From Geothrix oryzisoli (GTDB taxonomy: Bacteria > Acidobacteriota > Holophagae > Holophagales > Holophagaceae): 64,000 nt of DNA. This document shows, piece after piece, positions 53,331-62,375 of this stretch (position 1 is the stretch's first letter; each line of letters starts with the position of its first letter). A program made the position numbers and the translations under genes. The notes beneath the pieces are model-generated. The model was not told the origin of the DNA. It searched no databases and saw only the letters and a list, made by a program, of their open reading frames with translations. The stretch is taken from contig NZ_JAKZLB010000001.1 in NCBI RefSeq assembly GCF_022808865.1, positions 744,001 through 808,000 on the forward strand, read 5' to 3'.

Positions 53331-54002
53331 ATGGACCGCTTCAGGGTCCTTCTCTGGGTCGGATGGGGCATCCAGTCGGTTTCCCCCCTGGTTCCCGTGC
53401 TGGCGGCTGCGGTCCACGCCCGCTCGGAGCGCTTCCAGTCCTTCCCCTGGATGCGGCGCCTGACGGCGCTCCTGGTCTTCCAGCTCATCGTGAACTGGAC
53501 CATGCTCGGCATGGCCCTGAACCGGGTCCACAACGCCTGGGTGGCCGACCTGGCTCACCTGCCCGAGATGCTCGGCGCCCTGTGGGTGCTGGCGGGACTG
53601 GGCCCGAAGGTGCTTCCCGGGCCCGCCTCCCTCGTCGCCGCCGTTGCCATGGTGGCGAGTGCCGCCTGGGACGCCGCCCGGGTCGGGATCGGCTCCCGGT
53701 GGTCCATGGCCGAGACCACGGCGAGCCTCGTGCTGTTCGCGCTGAGTCTCTGGCTGCTCAAGGGGCTCGTGACGAAGGTGGATGAGCAGTCCCCCTGGAA
53801 TCGGCCCGCTGCCTGGCTGCTCGGGACCTGGGCGCTGGACCAGGGGATCATGCTGATGTTCTATCCCCTGCAGAACCTGTTCATCCACCAGCTCTCACGG
53901 GATTGGGTCCTGATTCCCTGGCTGGTGAGATTCTTCATCGGACTGCTCCTCAACCTCGCCCTCGCCAGGACCTACCTGTGCCGGAAAACCAACTCGTACT
54001 GA
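53331..54002 (+). CDS. Multi-pass membrane protein, 223 aa
   Basis: About six or seven hydrophobic segments (near 9-27, 42-60, 73-90, 100-118, 130-145, 165-180, 195-212). No catalytic motif recognised. It follows the EF-hand gene by 6 bases and overlaps the histidine kinase start by 25 bases, so it is probably the sensor or membrane partner of that kinase. Confidence 0.7.
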   Translation: MDRFRVLLWVGWGIQSVSPLVPVLAAAVHARSERFQSFPWMRRLTALLVFQLIVNWTMLGMALNRVHNAWVADLAHLPEMLGALWVLAGLGPKVLPGPASLVAAVAMVASAAWDAARVGIGSRWSMAETTASLVLFALSLWLLKGLVTKVDEQSPWNRPAAWLLGTWALDQGIMLMFYPLQNLFIHQLSRDWVLIPWLVRFFIGLLLNLALARTYLCRKTNSY

Positions 54003-54811
54003 GCTACCTCTTGGGCGTCCTCGCCCTGGCGGCCCTTGGCGGGCTGGCCCTCTATGCCATGGCCCAGGCCAAGAACCGCATCATCCGCGAACAGCGCAAG
54101 GCTCTGGAAACGGAGCAGCGGCTGCGCGGCGCCCAGGAGGCCTTCACGGACAATGCGCACCACGAGCTGCGCACGCCCGTGCAGGTGCTGGCCGGGCACC
54201 TGCAGATGCTGCGGGACATGGATCCCACCGCGCCGCAGGCCGAGATCCTCTCCCGGGCCGAGGAGACCACGGTGCGCCTGGGCGGCCTGGTGCAGGGTCT
54301 GCTCGATCTCGCCAGCCTGGCCCAGGGCACCCTCGCCATCCGTCCCGCCCTGACGGACCTCGGCGCCCACCTGGCCCTCCTCGGAAAGGATCTCGAGACC
54401 CAGGCCCGGGCGAAGGGCCTGGAAGCCCGCGTGGCCCTGGACCCCCTGCCCCACCCCCTGGTCTGCGATGCCGCCCGCCTCACCCAGGCGCTGGGGTTTC
54501 TCCTGGACAATGCCGCGGGCTTCACGGAACGCGGGCTCGTGACCTTCGGCCTGAAGGCCCGACCGGAAGGCCGGACCTGGCATCTGCGCTTCGAGATCCA
54601 GGATGAGGGACCGGGACTGCCCCTGGACTGGGAGCGTCTGCTGAAGCCTTTCGAGCAGGAGGAGCGCAGCCTCCGCCGGCGCCGGGGCGGCCTGGGCATC
54701 GGCCTGCCCCTGGCCGCCGGCATCCTCCAACTGATGGGGGGCCGGATGGGCTTGATCCCGGTTGCCACGGGCACCCTGGCCTGGGTGGAAATAGAGTTCG
54801 AGGAAGCCTGA
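53978..54811 (+). CDS. Sensor histidine kinase
   Basis: A 277-aa kinase with one N-terminal membrane segment (about 6-27), a coiled-coil linker, an H-box N-A-H-H-E-L-R-T-P (phospho-His62), N-box L-L-D-N-A-A (about 173-178), G1 D-E-G-P-G-L (about 208-213) and G2 G-G-L-G-I-G-L-P-L-A (about 233-242). The GTG at 53978 was chosen for its ribosome site (AGGA); no extracellular sensor domain is present. No response regulator lies in the window. Confidence 0.87.
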   Translation: MPENQLVLSYLLGVLALAALGGLALYAMAQAKNRIIREQRKALETEQRLRGAQEAFTDNAHHELRTPVQVLAGHLQMLRDMDPTAPQAEILSRAEETTVRLGGLVQGLLDLASLAQGTLAIRPALTDLGAHLALLGKDLETQARAKGLEARVALDPLPHPLVCDAARLTQALGFLLDNAAGFTERGLVTFGLKARPEGRTWHLRFEIQDEGPGLPLDWERLLKPFEQEERSLRRRRGGLGIGLPLAAGILQLMGGRMGLIPVATGTLAWVEIEFEEA

Positions 54812-54830
54812 GTCCAAGAAGCCTCGCTTC

Positions 54831-54843
54831 GCGATATATATAG
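54831..54843 (+). promoter_or_regulatory. Possible promoter -10 upstream of the DPP-IV-like gene
   Basis: ATATATATAG at 54834-54843 is the only AT-rich string before the peptidase start; GGAG at 54856-54859 serves as ribosome site. No clear -35 was found. Confidence 0.3.
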
Positions 54844-54862
54844 GACATCTCACGGAGCCTCC

Positions 54863-57025
54863 ATGCCCGCCCGCGCCCTCCTGGCCTGCCTGATCCTCGT
54901 CCCCGCTCTGTGGGGTCAAGGCTCGGGCCGGCTCACGCTCGAAGCCGTCGCCCATCCCACGAGGAAGGTGGCCTATGGGGGCCTGCCCGCCACGCGCCTG
55001 GACTGGCTGCCGGATGGCGCCCTGGTGCAGACCCGCCGGGAGGGCGACCAGACGGCCCTGTACCGGGTGGATCCCATCACCGGGGAGCGCAGCCCCTTGC
55101 TGGAATCCGCCCGACTCCACGCCGCCCTGGTCGCGGCCGGGGCCAGCGAAGCCGCGGCCAGGGCCGCCCTCGGCCGCGGCAGCTTCACCTGGAACCGGAG
55201 CCACAGCGCTTTCCTCCTGGAGGTCGGAGAGGACCTTTTCCTGGTGGATGTGAAGAGGGCCGCTGCCCGGCAGCTTGCAGGCGGGAAGCCCGAGGAGCCG
55301 ACCTTCAGCCCTGACGGTACCCAGGTGGCCTACATGCGAGGGAACGACCTCTACCGGGTGGACGCGGCCACGGCCCAGGAGACCCGCCTCACCACCGGCG
55401 GCAGCGAGACGGTGTTCAACGGCCGCCTGGACTGGGTGTACCAGGAGGAGATCTATGGCCGCGGCAGCTTCCGTGCGTTCTGGTGGGCGCCGGATTCCAA
55501 GCGCCTGGCCTTCCTCAGCCTGGACGAGTCGAAGGTCCCGGTCTACACCCTCATGGACGACCGCTTCCAGCCCCAGAAGGCTTTGAAGGCGCGCTATCCC
55601 AAGGCCGGAGATCCCAACCCCATCGCCCGGCTGGGCGTGGTGGACCTCGCCGGAACCACCCGGTGGATGGACGACCCTTATCCGGGGAAGGAAACTCTCA
55701 TCGTCCAGGTGGGCTGGGATCCCTCGGGCCGCCTGCTCGCCACCCACCAGGACCGCATCCAGAGCTGGCTGGATCTGCGCCGCTACGAAGAGAGCGCCTC
55801 CCAGCTGCTCATCCGCGAGAATGGCCAGGCCTGGCAGGAGCGGCTGCCCCTGCCCCACTTCCTGCCAGACGGCGGCTTCCTGTGGGAATCCGGGCGCAGC
55901 GGCCATCACCACGTCTACCGCTACGGAAAGGAGGCCCGGCTGATCGGCGCCGTCACGGCCGGCAACTGGGATGTGAGGCAGGTCCATGGCCTTGATGCCC
56001 TGGGTCAGGTGCTCTACTTCGATGCCACCGAGCGCAGCCCCATCGGGGTCGATGCCTACCGCATCGGGCTCGATGGCAAGAGTCTGACCCGCCTCACCGA
56101 GCGGCCGGGCACCCACCGGGTGAAGTTCAACGCCACCTTCACCGCCTTCCTGGACACCTGGAGCGACATCCAGACCCCACCCCAACAGGCCCTCCACGAC
56201 GGCACCGGGAAGCGGCTCCGCCTCATCGACGCAAACCCCACCGAGGCCTGGAAGGCCCTGAAGCTCGGCCGGGTGACCTTCCAGCAGGTGAAGACCCGGG
56301 ACGGCTTCCCCATGGAGACGATGCTGGTCCTGCCCGTGGATTTCGATCCCGCGAAGAAGTACCCCGTGTTCCAGACGCTCTACGGCGGGCCGATGGCCCC
56401 CGAGGTGCGGAACCTCTGGCGCCGGGACATGCCCTGGTTCCAGTTCCTGGCCCAGCAGGGCATCGCCACCTGGGTCTGCGACAACCGCAGCGCTTCGGGC
56501 AAGGGTCTGGCCAGTGCCCACGGCATCCACCGCAACCTGGGCGCCCAGGAGCTGCAGGATCAGCTCGACGGCCTGGCCTGGCTGAAGGCCCAGGGCTGGG
56601 CGGACATGGACCGGATCTGCCTGGATGGCTGGAGCTACGGCGGGTTCATGACCACCTACGGCCTCACCCACAGCAAGGCCTGGAAGCTGGGCATCGCGGG
56701 CGCCCCCGTGACGGACTGGCACCTCTACGACAGCATCTACACCGAGCGCTACATGGGCCTGCCCGCCGACAACCCCGCGGGCTACGACTCCAGTTCCGTG
56801 CTGAAGGCCGCGCAGAACCTCTCCGGTCGCCTGCTGCTGCTGCACGGCACCCTCGACGACAACGTGCACCCCCAGAACACCGTGATGCTCATCGACGCGC
56901 TTCAGAAAGCCGGCTTCCCCGTCCAGATGGTGCCCCTTCCGGGCTCCGACCACAGCCCCCGGGCATCCCAGCACAACTGGGCGCGCTTCCAGGCCATGTG
57001 GGAGTTCCTGTCGAAGTACCTATAG
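54863..57025 (+). CDS. S9 family dipeptidyl peptidase, DPP-IV type
   Basis: A 720-aa secreted or periplasmic serine peptidase (signal peptide 1-18). A beta-propeller N-terminal domain includes Y-Q-E-E-I-Y-G-R-G near 194-202, whose Glu pair anchors the substrate amino terminus in DPP-IV. The catalytic domain has Ser591 in G-W-S-Y-G-G, Asp665/666 in H-G-T-L-D-D-N-V-H and His697 in G-S-D-H-S. It removes N-terminal X-Pro dipeptides. It converges with a peptide transporter gene, which suggests a peptide uptake unit. Confidence 0.93.
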   Translation: MPARALLACLILVPALWGQGSGRLTLEAVAHPTRKVAYGGLPATRLDWLPDGALVQTRREGDQTALYRVDPITGERSPLLESARLHAALVAAGASEAAARAALGRGSFTWNRSHSAFLLEVGEDLFLVDVKRAAARQLAGGKPEEPTFSPDGTQVAYMRGNDLYRVDAATAQETRLTTGGSETVFNGRLDWVYQEEIYGRGSFRAFWWAPDSKRLAFLSLDESKVPVYTLMDDRFQPQKALKARYPKAGDPNPIARLGVVDLAGTTRWMDDPYPGKETLIVQVGWDPSGRLLATHQDRIQSWLDLRRYEESASQLLIRENGQAWQERLPLPHFLPDGGFLWESGRSGHHHVYRYGKEARLIGAVTAGNWDVRQVHGLDALGQVLYFDATERSPIGVDAYRIGLDGKSLTRLTERPGTHRVKFNATFTAFLDTWSDIQTPPQQALHDGTGKRLRLIDANPTEAWKALKLGRVTFQQVKTRDGFPMETMLVLPVDFDPAKKYPVFQTLYGGPMAPEVRNLWRRDMPWFQFLAQQGIATWVCDNRSASGKGLASAHGIHRNLGAQELQDQLDGLAWLKAQGWADMDRICLDGWSYGGFMTTYGLTHSKAWKLGIAGAPVTDWHLYDSIYTERYMGLPADNPAGYDSSSVLKAAQNLSGRLLLLHGTLDDNVHPQNTVMLIDALQKAGFPVQMVPLPGSDHSPRASQHNWARFQAMWEFLSKYL

Positions 57026-57105
57026 AGTGCCTAACACCCCTGACGGGACCGCGATAAAGCCAGGTGGGCGGCGCGCGACCCCATGGGGGTTTTGTTAGGC
57101 ACTCT
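57024..57105. repeat. 82-bp inverted repeat with attC-like ends between two convergent genes
   Basis: AGAGTGCCTAACA (57024-57036) pairs exactly with TGTTAGGCACTCT (57093-57105). The inner ends read GCCTAAC and GTTAGGC, matching the R'' (RYYYAAC) and R' (GTTRRRY) core sites of integron attC sites; size (82 bp) is in the attC range. A further ACCCC/GGGGT pair lies inside. The element fills the whole gap between the peptidase stop and the transporter stop. No integron integrase is in the window, so a large hairpin terminator is an equal explanation. Confidence 0.5.
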
Positions 57106-57109
57106 TAGA

Positions 57110-58375
57110 TCAGGCTTCCTGTGTCGCGGGCAGCATCCGGTCGTACACCCAGAGCAGCACGGCCGTGAGCACGCCCACGCCGATGATCGTCCAGAGCATG
57201 CCCGCCGGCTTGTGGGTCACCTCGCCGAAGTGGTGCATCAGCTTCCCCCCGAACCAGCCCCCGATGAGGGAACCAAGGCCGATGGGGAGGAAGGCGAAGC
57301 CCATGTAGGTCCCCTGCTGACCTGGAGGGGCGAGGCGGGAGATGTACTCGTAGTAGCGCGGCGACTGCACGATCTCCCCCAGCGCGACGCAGACGAGCGT
57401 GATGATCACGCCCGTCACGGTCGGCCTGAAGATCAGCACGATCCAGGCGAGGGACGACATCAGGGTGCCGATCGTGACCGCCTTCACCGAGGCGATCCTC
57501 TGGGTGGCCAGGTTGATCAGGACCGTCAGGGAGATCACGACCAGCGGGCCCGTCATCAGCAGCAGTTCCGTGTCCGCCTTCGGGTCGATGTACTTGGCGA
57601 CATACAGGGGCAGCGTGATGAATTCCTGCCAGTACACCACCCAGTATCCCGTGAAGATCAGCAGGAACAGCATGAACTTCGGGTTCGAAAGGACTGTGAG
57701 GAAGTTCCTGCCCGTCTCCGCCAGGGAGGGAGGCGGCACATCGCCCTCTTTGCGCGGTTCCTTGAACAGCAGCAGCACCGCGAAGAACATCAGGAACACG
57801 CTGATGGCCGCTACGCGGAAGACATTCTCCACGCTCATGTGCCGGTGGACATAGGACGCGACAAAGGGACCGGCGGCGCCGCCGATGTTCACCAGCGTGT
57901 AATAGATCGAATAGCCGATGGAGCGGACATTCTCCTTCGAGGCCCGCGCGGTGGTTCCGACCACGGCCGGCTTCACCAGCGCGATGCCGAGGGCCGGCAG
58001 CATCAGCAGGAATGCGACGAGCACGCCGAGCGGCACCAGGCCTCGGACCGGAGCCATCCAGGAGGAACCGAGCGAGCCGAGCAGGAAATAGGAGCAGCTG
58101 AGGATCAGATAGGCGAGGGAGAGTGCGCGACGGAAGCCGAGGCGGTCGGCGATCGCACCTCCGAAGGCCGCCAGGAACCAGACCAGCCCGCCGAACAACC
58201 CGGCCAGGCTGCTGGCATCCTGCGTCGGAAAGCCGAGCGATTCGTTCAGGTAGCGGGCCAGGGACGCAAAGGCCGCGTAGTACGAAAGCCGCTCGAACAA
58301 CTCGCTGACATTGGCGACCCAGAAGGGTCGCTCAAATCCATCGCGGATGTCGCGCAAGCGCTGCGCTTTGCTCAA
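57110..58375 (-). CDS. POT/PTR2-family peptide transporter
   Basis: A 421-aa MFS-fold proton-coupled transporter with about twelve membrane segments. The TM1 motif E-L-F-E-R-L-S-Y-Y (about 25-33) is the POT family E-x-x-E-R signature, which couples proton and peptide. Start is a TTG at 58375 behind AGGAGG, 3 bases spacing; no ATG fits. It converges with the DPP-IV-like gene and probably imports the peptides it releases. Confidence 0.86.
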   Translation of the reverse strand: MSKAQRLRDIRDGFERPFWVANVSELFERLSYYAAFASLARYLNESLGFPTQDASSLAGLFGGLVWFLAAFGGAIADRLGFRRALSLAYLILSCSYFLLGSLGSSWMAPVRGLVPLGVLVAFLLMLPALGIALVKPAVVGTTARASKENVRSIGYSIYYTLVNIGGAAGPFVASYVHRHMSVENVFRVAAISVFLMFFAVLLLFKEPRKEGDVPPPSLAETGRNFLTVLSNPKFMLFLLIFTGYWVVYWQEFITLPLYVAKYIDPKADTELLLMTGPLVVISLTVLINLATQRIASVKAVTIGTLMSSLAWIVLIFRPTVTGVIITLVCVALGEIVQSPRYYEYISRLAPPGQQGTYMGFAFLPIGLGSLIGGWFGGKLMHHFGEVTHKPAGMLWTIIGVGVLTAVLLWVYDRMLPATQEA

Positions 58376-58489
58376 GGTGCCTCCTGGGCAAGAGAACTGC
58401 CCCTCGATCTTCCTGGGGATCCGTAGGGGCGGTCAACCCGGTCTGCCGGGTGATGAGCCCGGAACCGCTCCGCCCTGGGCCAATCTGAA

Positions 58490-58516
58490 GAAGGGGGGGG
58501 GCGATGCCCGCCCTTC
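58490..58516 (-). terminator. Weak hairpin after the CBS gene
   Basis: On the minus strand GAAGGGCGGGC pairs with a G-rich copy around GATGC, about 12 bp after the CBS stop. The long C run is not a U tract, so termination is uncertain. Confidence 0.35.
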
Positions 58517-58528
58517 GGATGGAGGCGA

Positions 58529-58951
58529 CTATTCCCGGGTCTTGGCGAACTCGACCACGGCCTTGAGCATGTCGCCCACGGACATGATGCCCACCAGCTT
58601 GCCCTTGGCATCCACCACGCACAGACCGTACAGCTTGTGGTCCAGGATGGCCTGGGCCGCCACCGCCAGATCCGTGTCCGGGGTCACGGTGTGGGGATGC
58701 GCGTTCATGACCTCCTTCACGGCGGTCTTGGACAGCAGGTAATGCACTTCCCAGGTGTCCAGCGAGGTGGCCTTGCCCGGGGTGTAGTCCTTGATCATCC
58801 GCTCGGTGATCAGGCCCACGAAGTGGTTGCCGGCCATGACGGGGAGACGCCGGATGCCCTTCTCCTTCATGAGGTGGATGGCCTCGATGATCGAGGCGTC
58901 CTCGCTGATCGTGATGGGGTTCTTGGTCATCCACTTTTCGACGGTGGTCAT
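58529..58951 (-). CDS. CBS-domain protein
   Basis: A 140-aa protein made of two CBS domains (about 1-65 and 70-138), each with the V-T-P-D or I-S-E-D turn and a G-I/L-x-x-R/S-V-G-D-M motif. CBS pairs bind adenosine nucleotides and regulate partners. The start at 58951 follows GAGGAG. It is the last gene of a minus-strand run with livF (10-bp gap), so it may sense energy state for the transporter; that is an inference. Confidence 0.9.
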   Translation of the reverse strand: MTTVEKWMTKNPITISEDASIIEAIHLMKEKGIRRLPVMAGNHFVGLITERMIKDYTPGKATSLDTWEVHYLLSKTAVKEVMNAHPHTVTPDTDLAVAAQAILDHKLYGLCVVDAKGKLVGIMSVGDMLKAVVEFAKTRE

Positions 58952-58961
58952 CGGAATCTCC

Positions 58962-59666
58962 TCACATGCCCAGGAAGGCTTTCTTGATGTGTTCATTGTT
59001 CAGCAGCTCGTCGCCCCGGCCCGTCAGCACCACCCGGCCCGTCTCCATGACATAGGCGCGATGGGCGATACGCAGGGACTGGTAGACGTTCTGCTCCACG
59101 AGAAGGATGGTAACGCCCTGCTTGTTGATGCCGGTGATGATGTCGAAAATGTTCTTCACCAGCAGGGGCGAAAGGCCCAGCGAAGGCTCATCCAGGAGGA
59201 GCACCTTGGGGTTGGCCATCAGCCCCCGGGCGATGGCCAGCATCTGCTGCTCGCCGCCGGACATGGTCCCGCCGAGCTGTTTTTCCCGTTCCTTGAGGCG
59301 GGGGAACAGCTCGAACACCCAGTCGATGTTCTTCCGGCGGTCCGCCCGGGTGGCCTTGACGTAGGACCCCATGCGGAGGTTCTCCATCACGGTCATCTCC
59401 GGGAAGATGCGGCGCCCTTCGGGGACCTGTACCAGCCCTGCCTCCACCACCTGGTGGGACAGCATCTTGCTGAGTTCCTTCCCTTCGAAGGTGATGCTCC
59501 CGGAGGTGGGCTTGACCAGGCGCGAGATGTTCTTGAGGGTGGTGGACTTCCCGGCGCCATTGGCGCCGACCACGGTGACGATCTCACCCTCGTGGACTTC
59601 CAGATCCACATCCCACAGGACCTTCAGATCGCCGTAGGCGAAATTCAGCTTCTCGATCTTAAGCAT
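58962..59666 (-). CDS. livF: Branched-chain amino acid ABC transporter ATPase LivF
   Basis: A 234-aa ATPase. Walker A G-A-N-G-A-G-K-S (about 35-42), signature M-S-G-G-E-Q-Q (about 135-141), Walker B L-L-L-D-E-P-S-L-G-L (about 155-164) and H-loop. A-Y-G-D-L-K-V-L-W-D near the start is LivF-type. It overlaps livG by 8 bases. Confidence 0.95.
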   Translation of the reverse strand: MLKIEKLNFAYGDLKVLWDVDLEVHEGEIVTVVGANGAGKSTTLKNISRLVKPTSGSITFEGKELSKMLSHQVVEAGLVQVPEGRRIFPEMTVMENLRMGSYVKATRADRRKNIDWVFELFPRLKEREKQLGGTMSGGEQQMLAIARGLMANPKVLLLDEPSLGLSPLLVKNIFDIITGINKQGVTILLVEQNVYQSLRIAHRAYVMETGRVVLTGRGDELLNNEHIKKAFLGM

Positions 59667-60378
59667 GGCTTTCACCCAGGTAGGCATCGATCACGTCCTG
59701 ATTGCTCACCACCTCCTGAGGAGTGCCTTCGGTCAGCTTCTCGCCGGAGGTGAGGACGACGATCCGGTCGGAGATCCGCATGATGGCCTTCATGTCGTGC
59801 TCGATGACCATCTGTGTGAGGCCCTGCGCCTTGATGTCCAGGATGAGCTGGATGATCTCCTCGCTTTCCGCGGGGTTGAGACCGCCCATGACCTCGTCCA
59901 GCAGCAGGAGCTTCGGCTTGGTGGCCAGGGCCCGGGCCACTTCGAGCTTCTTCCGCTCGCCGATGGGCAGGCCGCCGGCCAGGAAGTCCTCCCGGTGTTC
60001 CAGGCGGACCACCTTGAGCTGTTCCATGGCCAGCTCGCGGGCGTGCTTCAACGACGAGGTATGGGCGAGGGCGCCCACCATCACGTTGTCGATCACCGAG
60101 AGCTTGGCCAGGGGCCGCACCTTCTGCCAGGTCCGCACCATGCCCAGCATGCAGACCTTGTCGGGCTGGAGCCCGTTCATGCGGCGGCCATCGAAGATGA
60201 CCTCGCCCCTGGACGGAGGATAGTAGCCGGTGATGCAGTTGAAGAGGGTGGTCTTGCCGGCGCCGTTGGGCCCGATCAGCCCCATGATCGTGCCCTGCTC
60301 CACAGAGAAGGACACATCGGAATTGGCCGCCAGGCCGCCGAAGAACTTGCTGACGCTCTTGATCTCCAGGATGGCCAT
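59659..60378 (-). CDS. livG: Branched-chain amino acid ABC transporter ATPase LivG
   Basis: A 239-aa ATPase starting [16 protein letters not shown]. Walker A G-P-N-G-A-G-K-T (about 37-44), L-P-I-G-E-R-K-K in place of the usual signature L-S-G-G-Q (about 136-143), Walker [13 protein letters not shown] (about 159-170, with V-M-G-G typical of LivG) and H-loop I-E-H-D-M. Start has GGAGG and overlaps the livM stop (TGATG). Confidence 0.94.
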   Translation of the reverse strand: MAILEIKSVSKFFGGLAANSDVSFSVEQGTIMGLIGPNGAGKTTLFNCITGYYPPSRGEVIFDGRRMNGLQPDKVCMLGMVRTWQKVRPLAKLSVIDNVMVGALAHTSSLKHARELAMEQLKVVRLEHREDFLAGGLPIGERKKLEVARALATKPKLLLLDEVMGGLNPAESEEIIQLILDIKAQGLTQMVIEHDMKAIMRISDRIVVLTSGEKLTEGTPQEVVSNQDVIDAYLGESHA

Positions 60379-61427
60379 CAGACCGCCTCCCGATTCCGGC
60401 GCGGGGCCAGCTTCTTGAGGAAGCCCATGAGCCCCTCCGGCATGAAGAGGATCACCAGCACCACGAGGATGCCGTAGAGCAGCACGTGGGCATGCGCGAG
60501 GTTCTCCTTGAGGAAGAGCCCCACCCTCGAGTCCGCGCTCACGAGGCCGACTTTCACCAGACCTTCCGTGATCATGTTGCTGCGGAGCGCCTCTGAGAGG
60601 GGCACGAGCAGCAGGGAGCCGAGTACGGGGCCCCAGATGGTCCCCATGCCCCCGATGATGCAGATCAGCATAATCTGGACCGAGACATCCAATCCGAGCA
60701 CCGTCGGCGGATCCACGAATCCCACGTAGATGCCGTAGAAGGCACCGGCCAGGGAGGTGAGCACGGCGGAGATGACCAGGCCGATGTTCTTGTAGATCGT
60801 GATGTGGATGCCCAGGGAATGGGCCGCGTCCTGGTCCTCGCGGATGGCCTGGAAGTAGTAGCCCAGCTTGGAATGCTGCACCCAGTAGGTGATCCCGATG
60901 GTCAGCAGGGCCAGGAAGAGGCCGATGTAGTAGAAGGGCACCTTGGTCAGGAAATCCGTGATGACCCGCTCCCCGATCTTGAAGGCGGGGATCTCGGTGG
61001 CCAGGATGCCTTCGGCCCCATTGGTGAGGGTGGTGAGGTTGATGGCGGAAAGGCGCATGATCTCCGCCACGGCGATGGAGGCCAGCACGAAGTAGGGGCC
61101 CCGAAGGCGGAAGCAGATGCTGCCGATCACGAGCGCCACCACGATCACGATGGCCACGCCCACCCACACGCCCACCCAGGGAACGACCTGCTTGGAGTGC
61201 ATGAGCATCATGGTGGTGTAGGCCCCCACACCGAAGTAGGCGGCGTGGCCGACCGAATACTGTCCTGCGTAGCCGCCCAGGATGTTCCAGCTCTGGCCCT
61301 GGGACACGCTCAGGAAGAGCAGGATCATCATGTGCAGCGCGTAGGGGCTCTCCACATAACGGGGAACCACGAGGAGGGCGGCCAGTAGGATGAGGCCGAC
61401 CACAGCCTTGAGAATGGTCTTGGTCAT
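60378..61427 (-). CDS. livM: Branched-chain amino acid ABC transporter permease LivM
   Basis: A 349-aa permease with about nine or ten membrane segments. [22 protein letters not shown] (about 40-61) is the LivM signature, and [10 protein letters not shown] (about 197-206) is the coupling region that contacts the ATPases. Order livH-livM-livG-livF is standard. Confidence 0.95.
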   Translation of the reverse strand: MTKTILKAVVGLILLAALLVVPRYVESPYALHMMILLFLSVSQGQSWNILGGYAGQYSVGHAAYFGVGAYTTMMLMHSKQVVPWVGVWVGVAIVIVVALVIGSICFRLRGPYFVLASIAVAEIMRLSAINLTTLTNGAEGILATEIPAFKIGERVITDFLTKVPFYYIGLFLALLTIGITYWVQHSKLGYYFQAIREDQDAAHSLGIHITIYKNIGLVISAVLTSLAGAFYGIYVGFVDPPTVLGLDVSVQIMLICIIGGMGTIWGPVLGSLLLVPLSEALRSNMITEGLVKVGLVSADSRVGLFLKENLAHAHVLLYGILVVLVILFMPEGLMGFLKKLAPRRNREAV

Positions 61428-61437
61428 GTCGTCCTCC

Positions 61438-62307
61438 TCAGGTCCGCGACTTGCCCATCAAGCCCGAGGGCTTGAAGAGGAGTACGAGCAGGAAGAGCAC
61501 GAAGACCACCACATCCTTCCAGCCGGAGGAGATGTAGACCGCGCTCATGGATTCGGTGACGCCGATGAGGATCCCGCCGAGGGTGGCGCCCACGACGCTG
61601 CCCATGCCGCCGAGCACCGTGATGACGAAGGCCTTCAGGGTGAAGGTGCCGCCCACCTGCGGGAAGATGTAGTAGGTGGGCGAGATCAGCGCGCCGGCAG
61701 TCCCCGCCAGGGCGGCGCCGAGGCCGAAGGCGATGACCGACATGCGGCTGACGTTGATGCCCATCAGCTGGGCCGCCTCCCGGTCCTGGGCCGTGGCCCG
61801 GATGGCCTGGCCCGTATCGGTCTTCAGGAGGAACCAGCCCAGCACCGCCGTAATGGCAGCCGTGATCAGGAAGGAGATCAGCAGGGGTGTGGAGATCGAG
61901 ACCCCCCCGCCCACCTGGATGGTGGAGGAGGAATACGAGGTGGTGAGGATCTTGTAGTCCGAGGTGAAGATCAGCATCACCGTGTTGCTCATGATGAGCC
62001 CCAGCCCGATGGTCAGCAGGATCTGGTTCTGGGCCACGGCGTTGAGCACGCGGTTGATGAAGACCTTCTGGAGGAAGCCCCCGAAGAAGAACATCAACGG
62101 GAAGCTGATGAGCACGGAGACGAAGGGATCCACCCCCAGCAGCGTGAACAGCAGGTAGGTGAGATACATCCCCACCATCATGATGTCGCCGTGGGCGAAG
62201 TTGACGACCCGCATCACGCCGAAGATGAGCGTGAGGCCGATGCCGATGAGCGCATACACGCCACCGATCAGGATCCCACTGATGAGAGATTGCAGGAATA
62301 CAGCCAT
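61438..62307 (-). CDS. livH: Branched-chain amino acid ABC transporter permease LivH
   Basis: A 289-aa permease with about eight membrane segments. S-L-I-S-G-I-L-I-G-G-V-Y-A-L-I-G-I-G-L (about 7-25) and V-N-F-A-H-G-D-I-M (about 35-43) are LivH-typical; A-T-A-Q-D-R-E-A-A-Q-L-M-G (about 168-180) is the coupling loop. It lies 10 bp upstream of livM. Confidence 0.95.
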   Translation of the reverse strand: MAVFLQSLISGILIGGVYALIGIGLTLIFGVMRVVNFAHGDIMMVGMYLTYLLFTLLGVDPFVSVLISFPLMFFFGGFLQKVFINRVLNAVAQNQILLTIGLGLIMSNTVMLIFTSDYKILTTSYSSSTIQVGGGVSISTPLLISFLITAAITAVLGWFLLKTDTGQAIRATAQDREAAQLMGINVSRMSVIAFGLGAALAGTAGALISPTYYIFPQVGGTFTLKAFVITVLGGMGSVVGATLGGILIGVTESMSAVYISSGWKDVVVFVLFLLVLLFKPSGLMGKSRT

Positions 62308-62340
62308 GGGCGTCTGGAACTCCTGGAGGAGGTGGAAAAG

Positions 62341-62362
62341 GGGGGCGCCGCAAGGCGCCCCC
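62341..62362 (-). terminator. Hairpin between livK and livH, probable attenuating terminator
   Basis: On the minus strand GGGGGCGCC, loop TTGC and GGCGCCCCC are followed by CTTTT, between the substrate-binding protein gene and the permease genes. A partial terminator here would let the binding protein be made in excess, as in other ABC systems. Confidence 0.65.
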
Positions 62363-62375
62363 GCTCAGGGAGGAG

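Noticed and set aside
53972-56974. 1000-residue open frame opposite the kinase and peptidase
   Set aside because: Antisense of two well-supported genes; composition typical of shadows.
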